A stretch of 64,000 nucleotides of DNA from Pirellulales bacterium (lineage in GTDB: Bacteria > Planctomycetota > Planctomycetia > Pirellulales > JAICIG01): positions 1 to 64,000 of the forward strand of contig DATLUO010000038.1 in the NCBI GenBank assembly GCA_035533075.1, written 5' to 3'. Below are positions 26,428 to 36,583 of the stretch, piece by piece (position 1 is the first letter of the stretch; each line of letters starts with the position of its first letter). A program made the position numbers and the translations under genes. The notes under the pieces were generated by a model that was given only the letters and a program-made list of their open reading frames with translations, did not search any database and was not told the origin of the DNA.

Positions 26428-27426
26428 CTATTTGTTCGGCACCGCGTTGTTCTCGATATACTCCTCGACGGCAGTCCGCTTGGGCGTGATGTCGCCGAGG
26501 TAATGGAACGCCTCCGCGTATTCGACGCCGTATTTCTTGCCCAACGCGCGGCTGCGGCCAAGCACAAACTCCTGGATGTAGTTGCGGTCGGCCGTCAGGT
26601 CGTCGTTGCCCAACAGCGGGAGCTTTTTGCCCTTCTTCGCCAGTTCGGCCCGAAGCCGCGAGCCGTGCGTGCCCGCCGGGCCTTTCGCCCGGTTGGCCCG
26701 GTTGGCGTCGATGATCTGATTGACAACTCCGCTCACATCGACGACCCGGGTGATCTCCGGCCGCCGCGCATAGTAATACTTTTCCTTGACCGCATGCGGC
26801 TCCAGCCCGGCCGCGAACTGCTCGGGATAGTCGTGTGCCCGACCGGCCATCCAACACGCCGCTTCCAGGCCACGGGCAATCTGAACGTGGTCGGGGTTCT
26901 CTTCATCATGCGCCCACGGATCCCAGCAGACGACCGTATCGACCTTGAGCAGCCGAATCAGAAAGATCAGCCGGCATTGCAGCTCGTTCCGCGGAACGTC
27001 GCCCATGCGGTGATTGGGATAGTTGAGGTCGAATACTTTCTTGAGGCCCAACACGCGGGCCACTTCGGCGTTGTCGCGCTCGTTGCCCAGCACGTGGTCG
27101 CCGACGCTGCCGGGGGTGCCGAGGCCGGGAGCGTCGCCCATGTCGTCGTTCGTGGCCCGCACCAGGTAGCCGGTGTAGCCTTCCTTGACCAGCTTGGCCA
27201 CCGTGCCCGCCGCCATCAAGGGAATGTCGTCGGAGTGCGCCTGCACGGCCAGCAGCACCTTGCCTTGGTGCGGTTTGCCCGCCGCGGGACGCTCGAAAAC
27301 GACGTCTGCGGCCGTCTCTTCCGCCTGCACGTTCGATAGCAGACGCGGCGCTTGCCAGAGCGCGATGCCGGCGAAAAGTCGCGTCAGGAATTCACGTCGT
27401 TCGAGGTCTGGGGTGTGTTGCGGCAT
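26428..27426 (-). CDS. PIG-L family (GlcNAc-type) deacetylase, exported
   Basis: The ATG at 27426 gives 332 residues and a Tat-like start (RREFLTRLFAGIALW). The metal-binding loop is AVQAHSDDIPL (H64, D66, D67), the usual H-x-D-D with Ser in place of Pro. A downstream H-x2-H-type ligand is seen in NPDHVQIARG. The family removes acetyl groups from N-acetylglucosamine-type substrates such as GlcNAc-PI or mycothiol/bacillithiol precursors, but many secreted planctomycete members have unknown substrates. It is divergent from the Uma2 gene, with 121 bp between. Confidence 0.85.
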   Translation of the reverse strand: MPQHTPDLERREFLTRLFAGIALWQAPRLLSNVQAEETAADVVFERPAAGKPHQGKVLLAVQAHSDDIPLMAAGTVAKLVKEGYTGYLVRATNDDMGDAPGLGTPGSVGDHVLGNERDNAEVARVLGLKKVFDLNYPNHRMGDVPRNELQCRLIFLIRLLKVDTVVCWDPWAHDEENPDHVQIARGLEAACWMAGRAHDYPEQFAAGLEPHAVKEKYYYARRPEITRVVDVSGVVNQIIDANRANRAKGPAGTHGSRLRAELAKKGKKLPLLGNDDLTADRNYIQEFVLGRSRALGKKYGVEYAEAFHYLGDITPKRTAVEEYIENNAVPNK

Positions 27427-27547
27427 GGCTGGTTCCAGGAGATGACTGGCCGCATGCGATGCTAACGCGCCGCCCAGTGCGGAACAACTGGCGAAGGGTT
27501 TTGCGGCGGGCGTCCGCAGGCTAAGATGAAACCAAGGAGAATCCAGC

Positions 27548-28201
27548 ATGGCGTCCATTCAACACGACGTCGGTCCGGCGGAACCCGTAGTCGTCCGGCC
27601 GCATCCCGTAAAAACCATGAGTGAGGAGGAATTCGTGGCCTGGTGCGATGAAGACACGCGGGCAGAGTGGGTCGACGGAGAAGTGGTCGTCATGTCACCG
27701 GCGAACTTGGTTCACTGCAAGCTCAATCGGTTTCTCTTGTCGGTTTTGGGCGACTTCGTCGATGCCCGATCGCTAGGCGAGGTGGTTGGCACCGAGTTTT
27801 CGGTTCGGCTCAACTCTAAGCGTCGCCGGCTTCCCGACGTATTGTTCGTCGCCAATGAGCGACTGGGCAATTTGAGCAACACCCATTTTGAAGGGCCTCC
27901 GAGCCTGATTATAGAAATTGTCTCGGAAGACAGCGTCGACCGCGATTGGCGAGACAAGTATCTTGAGTATCAGGCGTCGGGGATGGATGAGTATTGGATT
28001 GTCGATCCGCTTTATCGGCGGATCCAGGCGTATTCGCTGGGTGCCGAAAAAGTGTACCGCGGCATTGCCGCCGTAGACGGCAAAATCGCGTCCACGGTTG
28101 TTCCCGGCTTCTATTTGCGGCCGGAATGGCTTTGGCAGCAACCGCGGTCGCACGTGAGTGCTGTCTTGGCCGAATTCCTTGGGACACCGGGAGCCGGTTG
28201 A
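27548..28201 (+). CDS. Uma2/DUF820-family putative endonuclease
   Basis: This 217-residue protein matches the Uma2 family: MSEEEFVAWCDEDTRAEWVD (residues 24-43), PDVLFV, IEIVSEDS and DKYLEYQASGMDEYWIVDP. These form a PD-(D/E)XK-type fold; the D, E and K of the presumed active site are present. The family is very numerous in cyanobacteria and planctomycetes and its real function is not established. ATG 27548 follows CAAGGAGA. The next gene starts 4 bp after the stop, suggesting co-transcription. Confidence 0.88.
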   Translation: MASIQHDVGPAEPVVVRPHPVKTMSEEEFVAWCDEDTRAEWVDGEVVVMSPANLVHCKLNRFLLSVLGDFVDARSLGEVVGTEFSVRLNSKRRRLPDVLFVANERLGNLSNTHFEGPPSLIIEIVSEDSVDRDWRDKYLEYQASGMDEYWIVDPLYRRIQAYSLGAEKVYRGIAAVDGKIASTVVPGFYLRPEWLWQQPRSHVSAVLAEFLGTPGAG

Positions 28202-28204
28202 GCC

Positions 28205-29188
28205 ATGGACGATGATGCCTGGTGGGGTATCGAGCGCGTGACCGAGGAGATCCGAGCCTCGGCCCTTTCAGAATACGCCGATGTGCTAGTTCAGGAGCTC
28301 CGGCCCTCTGCGCGGCTCGTCGTCAGGGAAGCGATAGTAGACCATGCCGAACTAGGGCTCCGATCACACCTGGGTGGAATCCCGCTGCTGCCGCGCGGCA
28401 TCGAATGGCCCATGTGGGACAAGCGAGATTTCTTACAAGGTCAGATTTTGCGTCTCGAAGAAAAGTTCGAGCAGGACGCTCGCGCAAGCGGTTTGCGCGA
28501 CATTGCTGCAAGAATGCGCGACGATCTGCCAATAGGACCGACCCCGTTGGTTTTCCTGGCGCAAATATTTCTCGATGAACTACACCCCAGCGCACCCGTG
28601 CGCGGATGGCCGGCCGACGGATCGCTCGCATTTTTCTGTGATCCTAGCGCATGGGGATTCGATCCGCTTACTCGGGGGCATTGCCGAGTATTATTTGTCG
28701 CGGCTGATGAAAGGCTGCTACCGCAAGAGGCCCCGACCGGTTTTGCTGGCCGCGGAAGCGTCCCTGGCCGCCGCGCAACGTTCCAGCGCGAGTGGACGCT
28801 GCCCTCGTCGGCGCGTCGGCTGGACGTGTCGATTTGGACGAACACTAACTACCGCCGCCTGTGCGGCCGACTTGTGCGATGTTCGGGCGCCGATGAACCG
28901 GTCCACCGGTTTGGTGGCTATCCACAGGAAATACAAGGCAGCATGGAACTTGAGTGCCAACTCGTCTCCAACGGGATCTACTGCGGCAATCCAGATGGCT
29001 ACAAGGATCCCCGTGCGGATGCCCTTGCCAACGGTGCTGACGACTGGCGGTTGCTTTTGCAAGTCGATACCGACGATCGCCTCGGATGGGAATGGGGTGA
29101 TGCGGGCCGCGTGTACTTTTGGGCACGCCAAAACGAGATTGAAGCCGGCAACTTCGAACGCGCTTGGTCGATCACACAGTGCTACTGA
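28205..29188 (+). CDS. DUF1963 (YwqG-like) protein
   Basis: A 327-residue protein with features of the DUF1963/YwqG family: SHLGGIPLLPRGIEWP near residue 55, PLVFLAQIFLDEL, GSLAFFCD, and near the end LLLQVDTDD...WEWGDAGRVYFWA. The family is thought to act in cytoplasmic stress or toxin-immunity settings, but no activity is established. It is transcribed with the Uma2 gene just upstream (3 bp gap). No membrane segments. Confidence 0.85.
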   Translation: MDDDAWWGIERVTEEIRASALSEYADVLVQELRPSARLVVREAIVDHAELGLRSHLGGIPLLPRGIEWPMWDKRDFLQGQILRLEEKFEQDARASGLRDIAARMRDDLPIGPTPLVFLAQIFLDELHPSAPVRGWPADGSLAFFCDPSAWGFDPLTRGHCRVLFVAADERLLPQEAPTGFAGRGSVPGRRATFQREWTLPSSARRLDVSIWTNTNYRRLCGRLVRCSGADEPVHRFGGYPQEIQGSMELECQLVSNGIYCGNPDGYKDPRADALANGADDWRLLLQVDTDDRLGWEWGDAGRVYFWARQNEIEAGNFERAWSITQCY

Positions 29189-29371
29189 GTTCCGCGTTTA
29201 CCCCTCGAACCGGATCTCCAGAATCTCGGGGGGCAAAGCAAGACACCCATCCCAGCCCGTCCCAGGTTACCGACCTTGGCCAACACGAGCACCTCTTTCA
29301 AGACCAACTCGGGCCGAGGTGATACACGCGATGAGCCAAGAATACTGCGCAGAAATGAAAGTTACAGGCGA

Positions 29372-30439
29372 TCAATCTGGCTCCAGCTCGAACGGCTCGA
29401 TTTCCACTTCCTTGCCCGACGCGCTTGAGGCATAGAGCGCGTCGAGCATGGCGATGATGTTGGCCGATTGTTCGGGCGGGATGGGCACCGGCGCGTCGGC
29501 CAGGATGGCCCGTGCAAACTCGCGGACAACCTGATGGTGCGCCTTCTCGCCCTTGGCCTCGCGAAGCTGCAGGTCCCAGGGAATAAGCTGGTCTTCGCCC
29601 ACAATCTGGCAGTCGGGCCACGAGACGCCGGCGTGCGTGCCGTAAATCTGCAGCCGCCAGAATTCGTCTTCGGGCTGAAACCCCAGCCAACTTACTTCCA
29701 GCGACAAAGCGCTGCCGTTGGTGAAGCGGACAAGGCCGACCGCGAAGTCTTCCACGTCGATCGTCGTCGGCTCCCAGGTGCCCCACTCGCTGCCGATGTC
29801 GCGACGCCGGGCCAATCGGTTGAACGTTTGTCCGCTGATCGTCGCCGGACGCGGACAGCCGGTCAGCCACCAGGCCAGGTCGAGCATGTGTACTCCCAGA
29901 TCGTACAGCGCGCCGCCCCCGCTCAGCCGCCGGTCGGTGAAACCCGGCCGCGCCGGAAGCCGCCGCCGCCGCAGCCACTGGCCGCGGGTAAAGTACACGT
30001 CGCCGGGCGGGTTCCGCTGCAAATAGGCCCGCAGTTGAACGACGCTCGGCTCGAACCTCATGTGCTGGCCGATCATCAGCTTTTTGCCGCTGGCCCGCCA
30101 GGCGTCGAGCATGCGGCCGGCCTCGGACCGCGACGTGGCCATCGGCTTCTCGCACAACACGTGCTTGCCCGAAAGCAAGGCCGTGGTGGCCACCTCGCCG
30201 TGCAGAGCGCTGGGCACGCAAATATCGACCACGTCAATGTCGCGGTCGTCGAGTAGCTCCCGATAGTCGGCCACGCGGCGCTCGATCTGAAACTCGCTCG
30301 GCACGGCCGACAGCGACACCGGCGAAGGGTCGGCCAGGGCCACCACCTTGAATTCCGGCAGCTTCGACCAGGCGGGCAGGTGCTGACTGCGGGCAATGGC
30401 GCCCGTGCCAATCAACGCGACTCGCAACGGCAGCGTCAT
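29372..30439 (-). CDS. Gfo/Idh/MocA-family oxidoreductase
   Basis: The start is the ATG at 30439, which overlaps the upstream gene's stop as ATGA, giving 355 residues. The N-terminal Rossmann domain has VALIGTGAIARSQH, VDICVPSALH and the family signature LCEKPMA; the C-terminal alpha/beta domain follows. It uses NAD(P) to oxidise or reduce a sugar or cyclitol. Coupling to a solute-binding lipoprotein gene suggests a role in using an imported carbohydrate. The substrate is unknown. Confidence 0.92.
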   Translation of the reverse strand: MTLPLRVALIGTGAIARSQHLPAWSKLPEFKVVALADPSPVSLSAVPSEFQIERRVADYRELLDDRDIDVVDICVPSALHGEVATTALLSGKHVLCEKPMATSRSEAGRMLDAWRASGKKLMIGQHMRFEPSVVQLRAYLQRNPPGDVYFTRGQWLRRRRLPARPGFTDRRLSGGGALYDLGVHMLDLAWWLTGCPRPATISGQTFNRLARRRDIGSEWGTWEPTTIDVEDFAVGLVRFTNGSALSLEVSWLGFQPEDEFWRLQIYGTHAGVSWPDCQIVGEDQLIPWDLQLREAKGEKAHHQVVREFARAILADAPVPIPPEQSANIIAMLDALYASSASGKEVEIEPFELEPD

Positions 30440-31938
30440 CGCAACCCCAGGCTGTGGCGATAGGCGGCCCGTTGTCGATCGGGTCCCAACTCGTCGGTGA
30501 TTCTGCGCCAGGCATCGGCCGCTTCTTGCAAAGCCGCCTCGCTCGTCTTGTCTCCCGCCAGCGCGGCCCGCACGGCTTCGTCGAGTGCGGCCAGATAGCG
30601 GCTGCGGCCGGCAGTCCGCGGGGCACCGAAAACGTCGGCCGAGCCGAGCGACTGTTCGACCGTTTCGGCGTATTTGAGAGCGGCCAGGCCGTCGATGCGC
30701 GGATCGGTCCAATCTTGCGGCGACTTCAAGTGCGACCGTCGGAAAAGCGTGGTGCCCGCGGCGGTGGGCGAGACGCGCGGGCTCCATTCCGGTCCCGACA
30801 GCCAGCCGAGCAGGTGAAATGCCGCCTCCGGTTGTTGGCTGGCCGAAGTCACCGAGCCGAGCACGCCCGAAATGCCGACCAGCGGCACGTGGGCCGATTC
30901 ATCGTCGCGCCGCGCGTCCCACTCGCCCGTTTTGGGATTGAACGCTTCCGGCGAACCGGGCAAGGGGGAAAAGCCGATCTCGATCTTGTCCCACCCTACG
31001 GCGCCGCCGGGCGCGAACGCGGGCGACGTCCAGGTGAGCGCCATGCCGCACTTGCCCATCAGCAACGCTTCGTGGACCCGGTCCGGCGTTTCGTCGATCG
31101 CATCCGTCCCCATCGACTCGTGCGCACGGCGCAGCTCGTCGAGTGCCCGCACGAATGGCGGCCCGGCAATGAGCGGCTCCATCGACTCCATGTCGAACAA
31201 AGTGGAGTAATGGCTGCGATGCTTGGCGTAAGAGGCGGCGCGGGCCAGCAAGGTCAAGCCGGCCCAGCCCTTGGCGAGCGGTTCCCTCGTGCCCGACCAA
31301 GAGGCGTTGGCCGCTGTCTCGCCCACTTTTTCGCGATCGGCCAGCGACTTCGCCAGTTCTTCGTATTCCGACCAGGTGGTGGGCGGCTGACGAGCGAGCT
31401 TTTCGAGCAGATCCTTGCGGTAGCAGCAGACCAGCGTCGGCGAGCCAAACGGAAACGCATGGGGCGTTGAGCCCCAGCTTGCATCGTGCGACTTATCGGC
31501 CTCGAAAACTTCCTGCCAGGCGACGTCGGGACTGTTCAGTTCTCGGTCGCCGAGCGGGCGTAGCAACTGCTGCTCGACCAAGGGGCCGAGACCGGAAGCG
31601 GGATAGATGATCGCGTCGGCATCGAAGGATTTAGCCTCCAGCAGTTCGGTCTGGGTCATTTCAACGACCTGGACGTCGGCACCCGTGGTCGCCCGCCATT
31701 CGCCTCGTAATCGCCCAATCGTCTCCGCCAGGCGGGCGTCTTCGACCACCAGTAGGCGCAGCGTGACGCCCATGAAGGGAAGCGACTTCTCCTTTGCGGC
31801 GTCTTGGCCGCCGGCATCCTGCCTCGTTTCTCCGCAACCCGCCAACAGGACCGCGCAAAGAGCGACGGAGACGCAATGCGCGATACAGTGCGCATTCCGA
31901 CGATGCTGCTTTTGTTTCGATGAAATCATTTGCGCCAA
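30436..31938 (-). CDS. Extracellular solute-binding lipoprotein (ABC sugar type)
   Basis: This 500-residue protein has a lipobox LLAGC with the lipidated cysteine at about residue 35. Its fold signature is that of family 1 substrate-binding proteins: an early alpha/beta domain (VTLRLLVVEDARLAETIGRL, DADAIIYPASGLG) and a mid-protein GKCGMALTWTSPAFAPGG. It is the receptor for an ABC importer, but no permease or ATPase gene lies in the window, so transport partners must be elsewhere, or it acts as a sensor. It is translationally coupled to the oxidoreductase. The start could also be the ATG at 31929. Confidence 0.82.
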   Translation of the reverse strand: MAQMISSKQKQHRRNAHCIAHCVSVALCAVLLAGCGETRQDAGGQDAAKEKSLPFMGVTLRLLVVEDARLAETIGRLRGEWRATTGADVQVVEMTQTELLEAKSFDADAIIYPASGLGPLVEQQLLRPLGDRELNSPDVAWQEVFEADKSHDASWGSTPHAFPFGSPTLVCCYRKDLLEKLARQPPTTWSEYEELAKSLADREKVGETAANASWSGTREPLAKGWAGLTLLARAASYAKHRSHYSTLFDMESMEPLIAGPPFVRALDELRRAHESMGTDAIDETPDRVHEALLMGKCGMALTWTSPAFAPGGAVGWDKIEIGFSPLPGSPEAFNPKTGEWDARRDDESAHVPLVGISGVLGSVTSASQQPEAAFHLLGWLSGPEWSPRVSPTAAGTTLFRRSHLKSPQDWTDPRIDGLAALKYAETVEQSLGSADVFGAPRTAGRSRYLAALDEAVRAALAGDKTSEAALQEAADAWRRITDELGPDRQRAAYRHSLGLR

Positions 31939-31998
31939 TACGTTCTTGTCGCGGGCGGCGAAACGGCATGGTATACGCGACCCGCCCGGCGCGTCAAA

Positions 31999-33519
31999 CT
32001 AATCGGCGTTCGCCTCGGCGACCAGCCTATCCCAATACCCCTTCGCCTCGTCCCAGACTTTGGCGCTCAGATCCGACAGTGGCCCGCCGTCCTCCATTGC
32101 CTCGCGCCGCTCGTCCAGCCAGTCGAGAAAGAAGTTCGCCGAGGCCTTGCTGATCCGTTTCGGTTGCGAGCCGATCTCGACGAACCACGGAGCGCTGCTG
32201 GCAAAGCGATACGTTTCGGCAACGTCGGTCACTGCCCGCACCAGGAACCAGCCGCTCTCCTCAAACTCCAGCGGCCGGAAGCGACCGTCCTTGGCCAACT
32301 CTTCGAAGCGAATGCTTTGCGCCACGCGGCCGTTCTTCACGAGCTCGAAATAGCTGATCGGATCGGCCCCGGCGAAGCTCATCACCACTTCGACCGAAAG
32401 CGGTCCCTCCGACAGCGCGAACACGTGGCCGGGCACGTGGCCATTGGCAAACGGCCGGATGAGCGGCCCGTTGGTTACGACCGTGCGGCCCATGCGTACC
32501 GCCTTCCACCAGGCCTCGTAACTGAACTGGTCTTTGTCGACCCAGGCGTACACGCGGTCATAACCCACCGGGTTGGACGACTCGCCGGAGCCGCTGCCGG
32601 CCGAAGGCGGAATCCGCAGGCCGCAATTGAGAACATGGTAGTAGATTTCATGCGTCCAGCGGCCGATGCCACTGGCGCCCGGCATGATCTTCTTGTCTCT
32701 CGGCCGGCCGTTGGCGTCGTCGATCGTTTCGCTGCGGCAAAACTGGTCGTGGCACAGCTCGATCGAATCGACGCGGCCGGTCGCCAGCCACAGCGGCAGG
32801 TCCCACGCGGCCGGGCGAGAGACATCAATCCAGGCCGCCGGCTCTTCGCGAGCGGCCGCAAGGAGTTTCAATTGGTCGTCGGCCGTCTTGCCTTCGCCCG
32901 ACAGCGGCTTGCCGGCATTGAGTATCAGCAGCGAACCGCCGGCTGCGGCACTCTCGCCGGCAAGCAGATAGTAATAGCGGTTGCCGTCGAATTCCTTCAG
33001 CGTGCTGGTCGGAACCGGCCGGCCCGCCCACTCGTTCTTTTTCTCGCTCCACGTGATCGGGGCGGCGACGTGCAAATCGTCGGAGAGCATAAGTTGCTCG
33101 ATGTCTTTTATCGGGCGGTGCAAGTGCAGGTCGCCCGACCACCATCCTTCGTCGGCCATGTTGCAGACCCGCGGCAGATCGAGCACCTGCTGGTCTTGCG
33201 ACGTCTTTTCCATGACGAAGTGGCCGCCGCGCCGGGCATATTCCAGACCGCGCTCGATCTCGAACTGGTAGGTACCCGGCGGCAGTTTCAGCTTGACCGT
33301 GCCCGGAAGCGTGAAGTGATCGTGCCAGAACAGCATTCTGGTGGCACGCTGCGGCTTGCCTTTGCCGTTGCGCAGGTGCATGCGGCAGGGCACCGGCTTG
33401 CCGGTGGCGGTGTCGACGATCGTGAGCGTGAGCTCTCCGACCGCCAAGGCAGGTGAAACCGTTCCGAACAAGATGGCGGCACAAACGACGACGCTGGCGG
33501 GCTTCCGCGGCAGATACAT
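31999..33519 (-). CDS. Secreted CehA/McbA-like (PHP-type) metallohydrolase
   Basis: A 506-residue protein with a signal peptide (VVVCAAILFGTVSPALAV). It has an N-terminal beta-rich domain reminiscent of carboxypeptidase-regulatory modules, then WWSGDLHLHRP, the metal-binding motif of the CehA/McbA branch of PHP-like hydrolases. A second His/Asp cluster appears around residues 270-300 and a beta-rich C-terminal domain ends the protein. Planctomycetes have many such proteins; the substrate is unknown. It lies upstream of the solute-binding gene on the same strand with a 60-bp gap and could be in the same transcript. Confidence 0.75.
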   Translation of the reverse strand: MYLPRKPASVVVCAAILFGTVSPALAVGELTLTIVDTATGKPVPCRMHLRNGKGKPQRATRMLFWHDHFTLPGTVKLKLPPGTYQFEIERGLEYARRGGHFVMEKTSQDQQVLDLPRVCNMADEGWWSGDLHLHRPIKDIEQLMLSDDLHVAAPITWSEKKNEWAGRPVPTSTLKEFDGNRYYYLLAGESAAAGGSLLILNAGKPLSGEGKTADDQLKLLAAAREEPAAWIDVSRPAAWDLPLWLATGRVDSIELCHDQFCRSETIDDANGRPRDKKIMPGASGIGRWTHEIYYHVLNCGLRIPPSAGSGSGESSNPVGYDRVYAWVDKDQFSYEAWWKAVRMGRTVVTNGPLIRPFANGHVPGHVFALSEGPLSVEVVMSFAGADPISYFELVKNGRVAQSIRFEELAKDGRFRPLEFEESGWFLVRAVTDVAETYRFASSAPWFVEIGSQPKRISKASANFFLDWLDERREAMEDGGPLSDLSAKVWDEAKGYWDRLVAEANAD

Positions 33520-33603
33520 GATAATGGCACTCTTGAGGGCGAGAGACCGAGATCCTGTAACTATAGCTTAGCTGCGCAAGCGCACGAGCGGGAGCGCCAA
33601 GCA

Positions 33604-33644
33604 TGTAGGGTGGGACCAGCGAGCTTGCGAGCGCCGGCCCACCG
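33604..33644. repeat. Copy of a 41-bp hairpin repeat (GGTGGGACC family)
   Basis: Starts GTAGGGTGGGACCAGCGAGC and ends GCCGGCCCACCGT. It is identical over 41 bases to one arm of the inverted pair inside the CcoI gene (40797-40894). Another relative lies at 54867-54909. It is intergenic here, after the end of higA. Confidence 0.8.
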
Positions 33645-33705
33645 TGAAAGACCCAGCGCTGGCAAATAAGAAACGCTCGGGGCACGTTCGCGCCCGCATC
33701 GGCGG

Positions 33706-34131
33706 TTAAAGATTCGCAGCCAACACCGTGATGTCGACCTTAAAGTACTCGGCCAGCTTACGAATCATCGACCGGCTGAATGCCTTTTTGCCGCGGAGTA
33801 TCTCGGAGATCGTCGATTTGGCGATGCGGGTATCATGACTCAATTGCGTTTGGCTGATTCCTTTTGCTTCCATCAAGTGACGCAGCATGTCGGCGTCCGA
33901 TGCGGTAGGAACGGCATGATGTTCATCTTCGTAGGCCGCCACCAAATCACTCAAGGCATCCAAATAGGCGATCTCGCCTTCGCCCAATTCGCCTCGTGCA
34001 AGGAGACGATCAATGACCCTCTGAGCGGCGGCAAGTTGCTCCTCCGATTTCACCGAAGTCAGCGCGAATGCGCTCACAAGTTCCAGATAGCGATCGCGGA
34101 CCTTACCACGCAAAGCGAACGTCGATTTCAT
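33706..34131 (-). CDS. HigA-type antitoxin, XRE-family regulator
   Basis: A 141-residue protein. The first 80 residues are helical; residues about 85-135 form a Cro/CI-type HTH: GISQTQLSHDTRIAKSTIS, then RGKKAFSRSMIRKLAEYF. It follows a HigB-type toxin gene by one base (toxin stop at 34133-34135, antitoxin start at 34131), the toxin-first order typical of higBA. It presumably binds and inhibits the toxin and represses the shared promoter upstream of 34522. Confidence 0.88.
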   Translation of the reverse strand: MKSTFALRGKVRDRYLELVSAFALTSVKSEEQLAAAQRVIDRLLARGELGEGEIAYLDALSDLVAAYEDEHHAVPTASDADMLRHLMEAKGISQTQLSHDTRIAKSTISEILRGKKAFSRSMIRKLAEYFKVDITVLAANL

Positions 34132-34132
34132 T

Positions 34133-34522
34133 TCAGTATTCCCTCTGGCTTTTCCCGTTCGAATTCACGCCGGTATTCTTCTGGTTCTTATCTCGTGAAG
34201 GCGGCGAACCGAAGCAGCCGCATTCTTCCGGCCACTTGTTCTCGTCGTATTCGGCATGTGTCATCACCTTGAGCACAAACACCTTCTGGCAGATATAGAG
34301 TATTCGCGTGACGAGCCGGTATTTGTTCCCGCCCATGTTGAACACCGTGCAGTTTCCGACGATGCTGGCTGTGGCAAAATCCGCCTTGACGTCGGCCCAT
34401 GACTGCCAAATCACCGATTTGCTACTTACGCGCGAATGCCAAGCGCGAAGCGGCCCTTCGGCATCCCCTCGGCCGGGACGTTCCCAGAACTCGCGAAGTC
34501 GTGCTTTGGAGATAACCCGCAT
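34133..34522 (-). CDS. HigB-type mRNA interferase toxin
   Basis: Starting at the ATG 34522 the product is 129 residues. The core MRVISKARLREFWE, WQSWADVKADF, NCTVFNMGGNKYRLVTRI and VFVLKVMTHAEYD matches ribosome-dependent HigB toxins, which are usually about 95-110 residues. After the conserved core an extra tail of about 30 residues (starting CGCFGSPPSRDK) is added; it may be a lineage variant or a read-through caused by a lost stop. A much longer reading frame to 35443 is not credible because it overlaps the SDR gene on the other strand. Confidence 0.87.
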   Translation of the reverse strand: MRVISKARLREFWERPGRGDAEGPLRAWHSRVSSKSVIWQSWADVKADFATASIVGNCTVFNMGGNKYRLVTRILYICQKVFVLKVMTHAEYDENKWPEECGCFGSPPSRDKNQKNTGVNSNGKSQREY

Positions 34523-34672
34523 CGCGGTGCCACGCAGACGCTGAAACCCACCGCATTCTAGTTCGCATTTTACGAACTTGCAAGACTGAAGCGCCGCTTG
34601 CCCCGCAGGCCCGTTGAAATCCATCTCCAATTTCCGCATACTCTTGCCTGTCACTGACGTGAGACCAACAAG

Positions 34673-35485
<813 letters not shown>

Positions 35486-35493
35486 GAGCCTGC

Positions 35494-36576
35494 ATGAGCA
35501 GCTTGAAGATTCGTCAAGACAAGTGCGACCTCGATTTCCTGGCTTTGGGGGCGGTGGTTCACCGGCTCGATCCGGGCGTGATTCCGTTTCGCAAGGCGCG
35601 CTCGGTCGAGATCCATGTCTCCGGCGGCGAGTACAACGTGGCGGCCAACCTTTCCGATTGCTTCGGCCTGCGGACCGGCATCGCCACGGCGATGGTCAAG
35701 TATCCGCTGGGCGAGCTGGTGCAGGGCCGCATTCGCGAGACGGGCGTCACGCCGTTCTACAAGTGGTTCGAGCACGACGGAGTCCGCGGCCCGAACATCG
35801 CCACCGTCTACAGCGACCGCGGCCAGGGCGTGCGGCCGCCCGTCGTGTTCTACAACCGGGCCAACGAAGCCGGCGCGCAGTTGAAGCCCGGCGACTTCGA
35901 CTGGCCGGGCCTCTTCGGCCGCGGCGTGCGCTGGTTTCATTCGGGCGGCATCTTCGCCGCGCTGTCGCAGACCACGTCCGAACTGATCGTCGAAGGAATG
36001 CAGGCGGCCAAGGCGGCCGGCGCGATCGTCTCATTCGACCTCAACTACCGCGCCAAGCTGTGGTCCTCGGTCGGCGGCACGAAGCGTGCCCACGAGGTGC
36101 TGAACCGCATCGTCAGCCAGGTCGATGTGCTGGTGGGCAACGAGGAAGACCTGCAAAAGGGCCTGGGCATCGCCGGACCCGACGTGGCGGCCAAGTCGAA
36201 GCTCGATCCGGAATCGTTTTTTCAGATCATCGACCGGGTGGTGGAAAAGCACCCCAACATCAAGCTGGTGGCCACGACGTTGCGGGAAGTCCACTCCACC
36301 AACCGTCACGACTGGGCCGCCGTGCTCTGGCTCGACGGCCAGCGGTTCGTGAGCCCCACCTGCCAGCTCGACGTGCTCTGCCGCATCGGCGGTGGCGACG
36401 GCTTTGCGGCCGGTTTCATTTACGGGCTGATCGCCGGCCGGCCGACGGAAGAAGCGTTGCGGCTGGGTTGGGCGCACGGCGCCTTGCTCACCACCTTCCC
36501 CGGCGACATCACCATGGCCAAGTTGGACGAAGTCGAGGCACTGGCCAAAGGCGGGTCGGCGCGGGTGCAACGCTGA
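35494..36576 (+). CDS. PfkB-family sugar kinase, probable 2-keto-3-deoxygluconate kinase
   Basis: A 360-residue ribokinase-fold protein. VEIHVSGGEYNVAANLSDCF is the substrate-binding N-terminal motif, and GGGDGFAAGFIYGL near residue 300 is the anion-hole/catalytic-base motif with Gly in place of the usual Ala of GAGD. The AGGAG ribosome site overlaps the preceding SDR stop, so the two are one operon. KDG kinase is the natural partner of a mannonate/fructuronate SDR; other keto-sugar kinases are possible. Confidence 0.85.
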   Translation: MSSLKIRQDKCDLDFLALGAVVHRLDPGVIPFRKARSVEIHVSGGEYNVAANLSDCFGLRTGIATAMVKYPLGELVQGRIRETGVTPFYKWFEHDGVRGPNIATVYSDRGQGVRPPVVFYNRANEAGAQLKPGDFDWPGLFGRGVRWFHSGGIFAALSQTTSELIVEGMQAAKAAGAIVSFDLNYRAKLWSSVGGTKRAHEVLNRIVSQVDVLVGNEEDLQKGLGIAGPDVAAKSKLDPESFFQIIDRVVEKHPNIKLVATTLREVHSTNRHDWAAVLWLDGQRFVSPTCQLDVLCRIGGGDGFAAGFIYGLIAGRPTEEALRLGWAHGALLTTFPGDITMAKLDEVEALAKGGSARVQR

Positions 36577-36583
36577 CGCCGGC

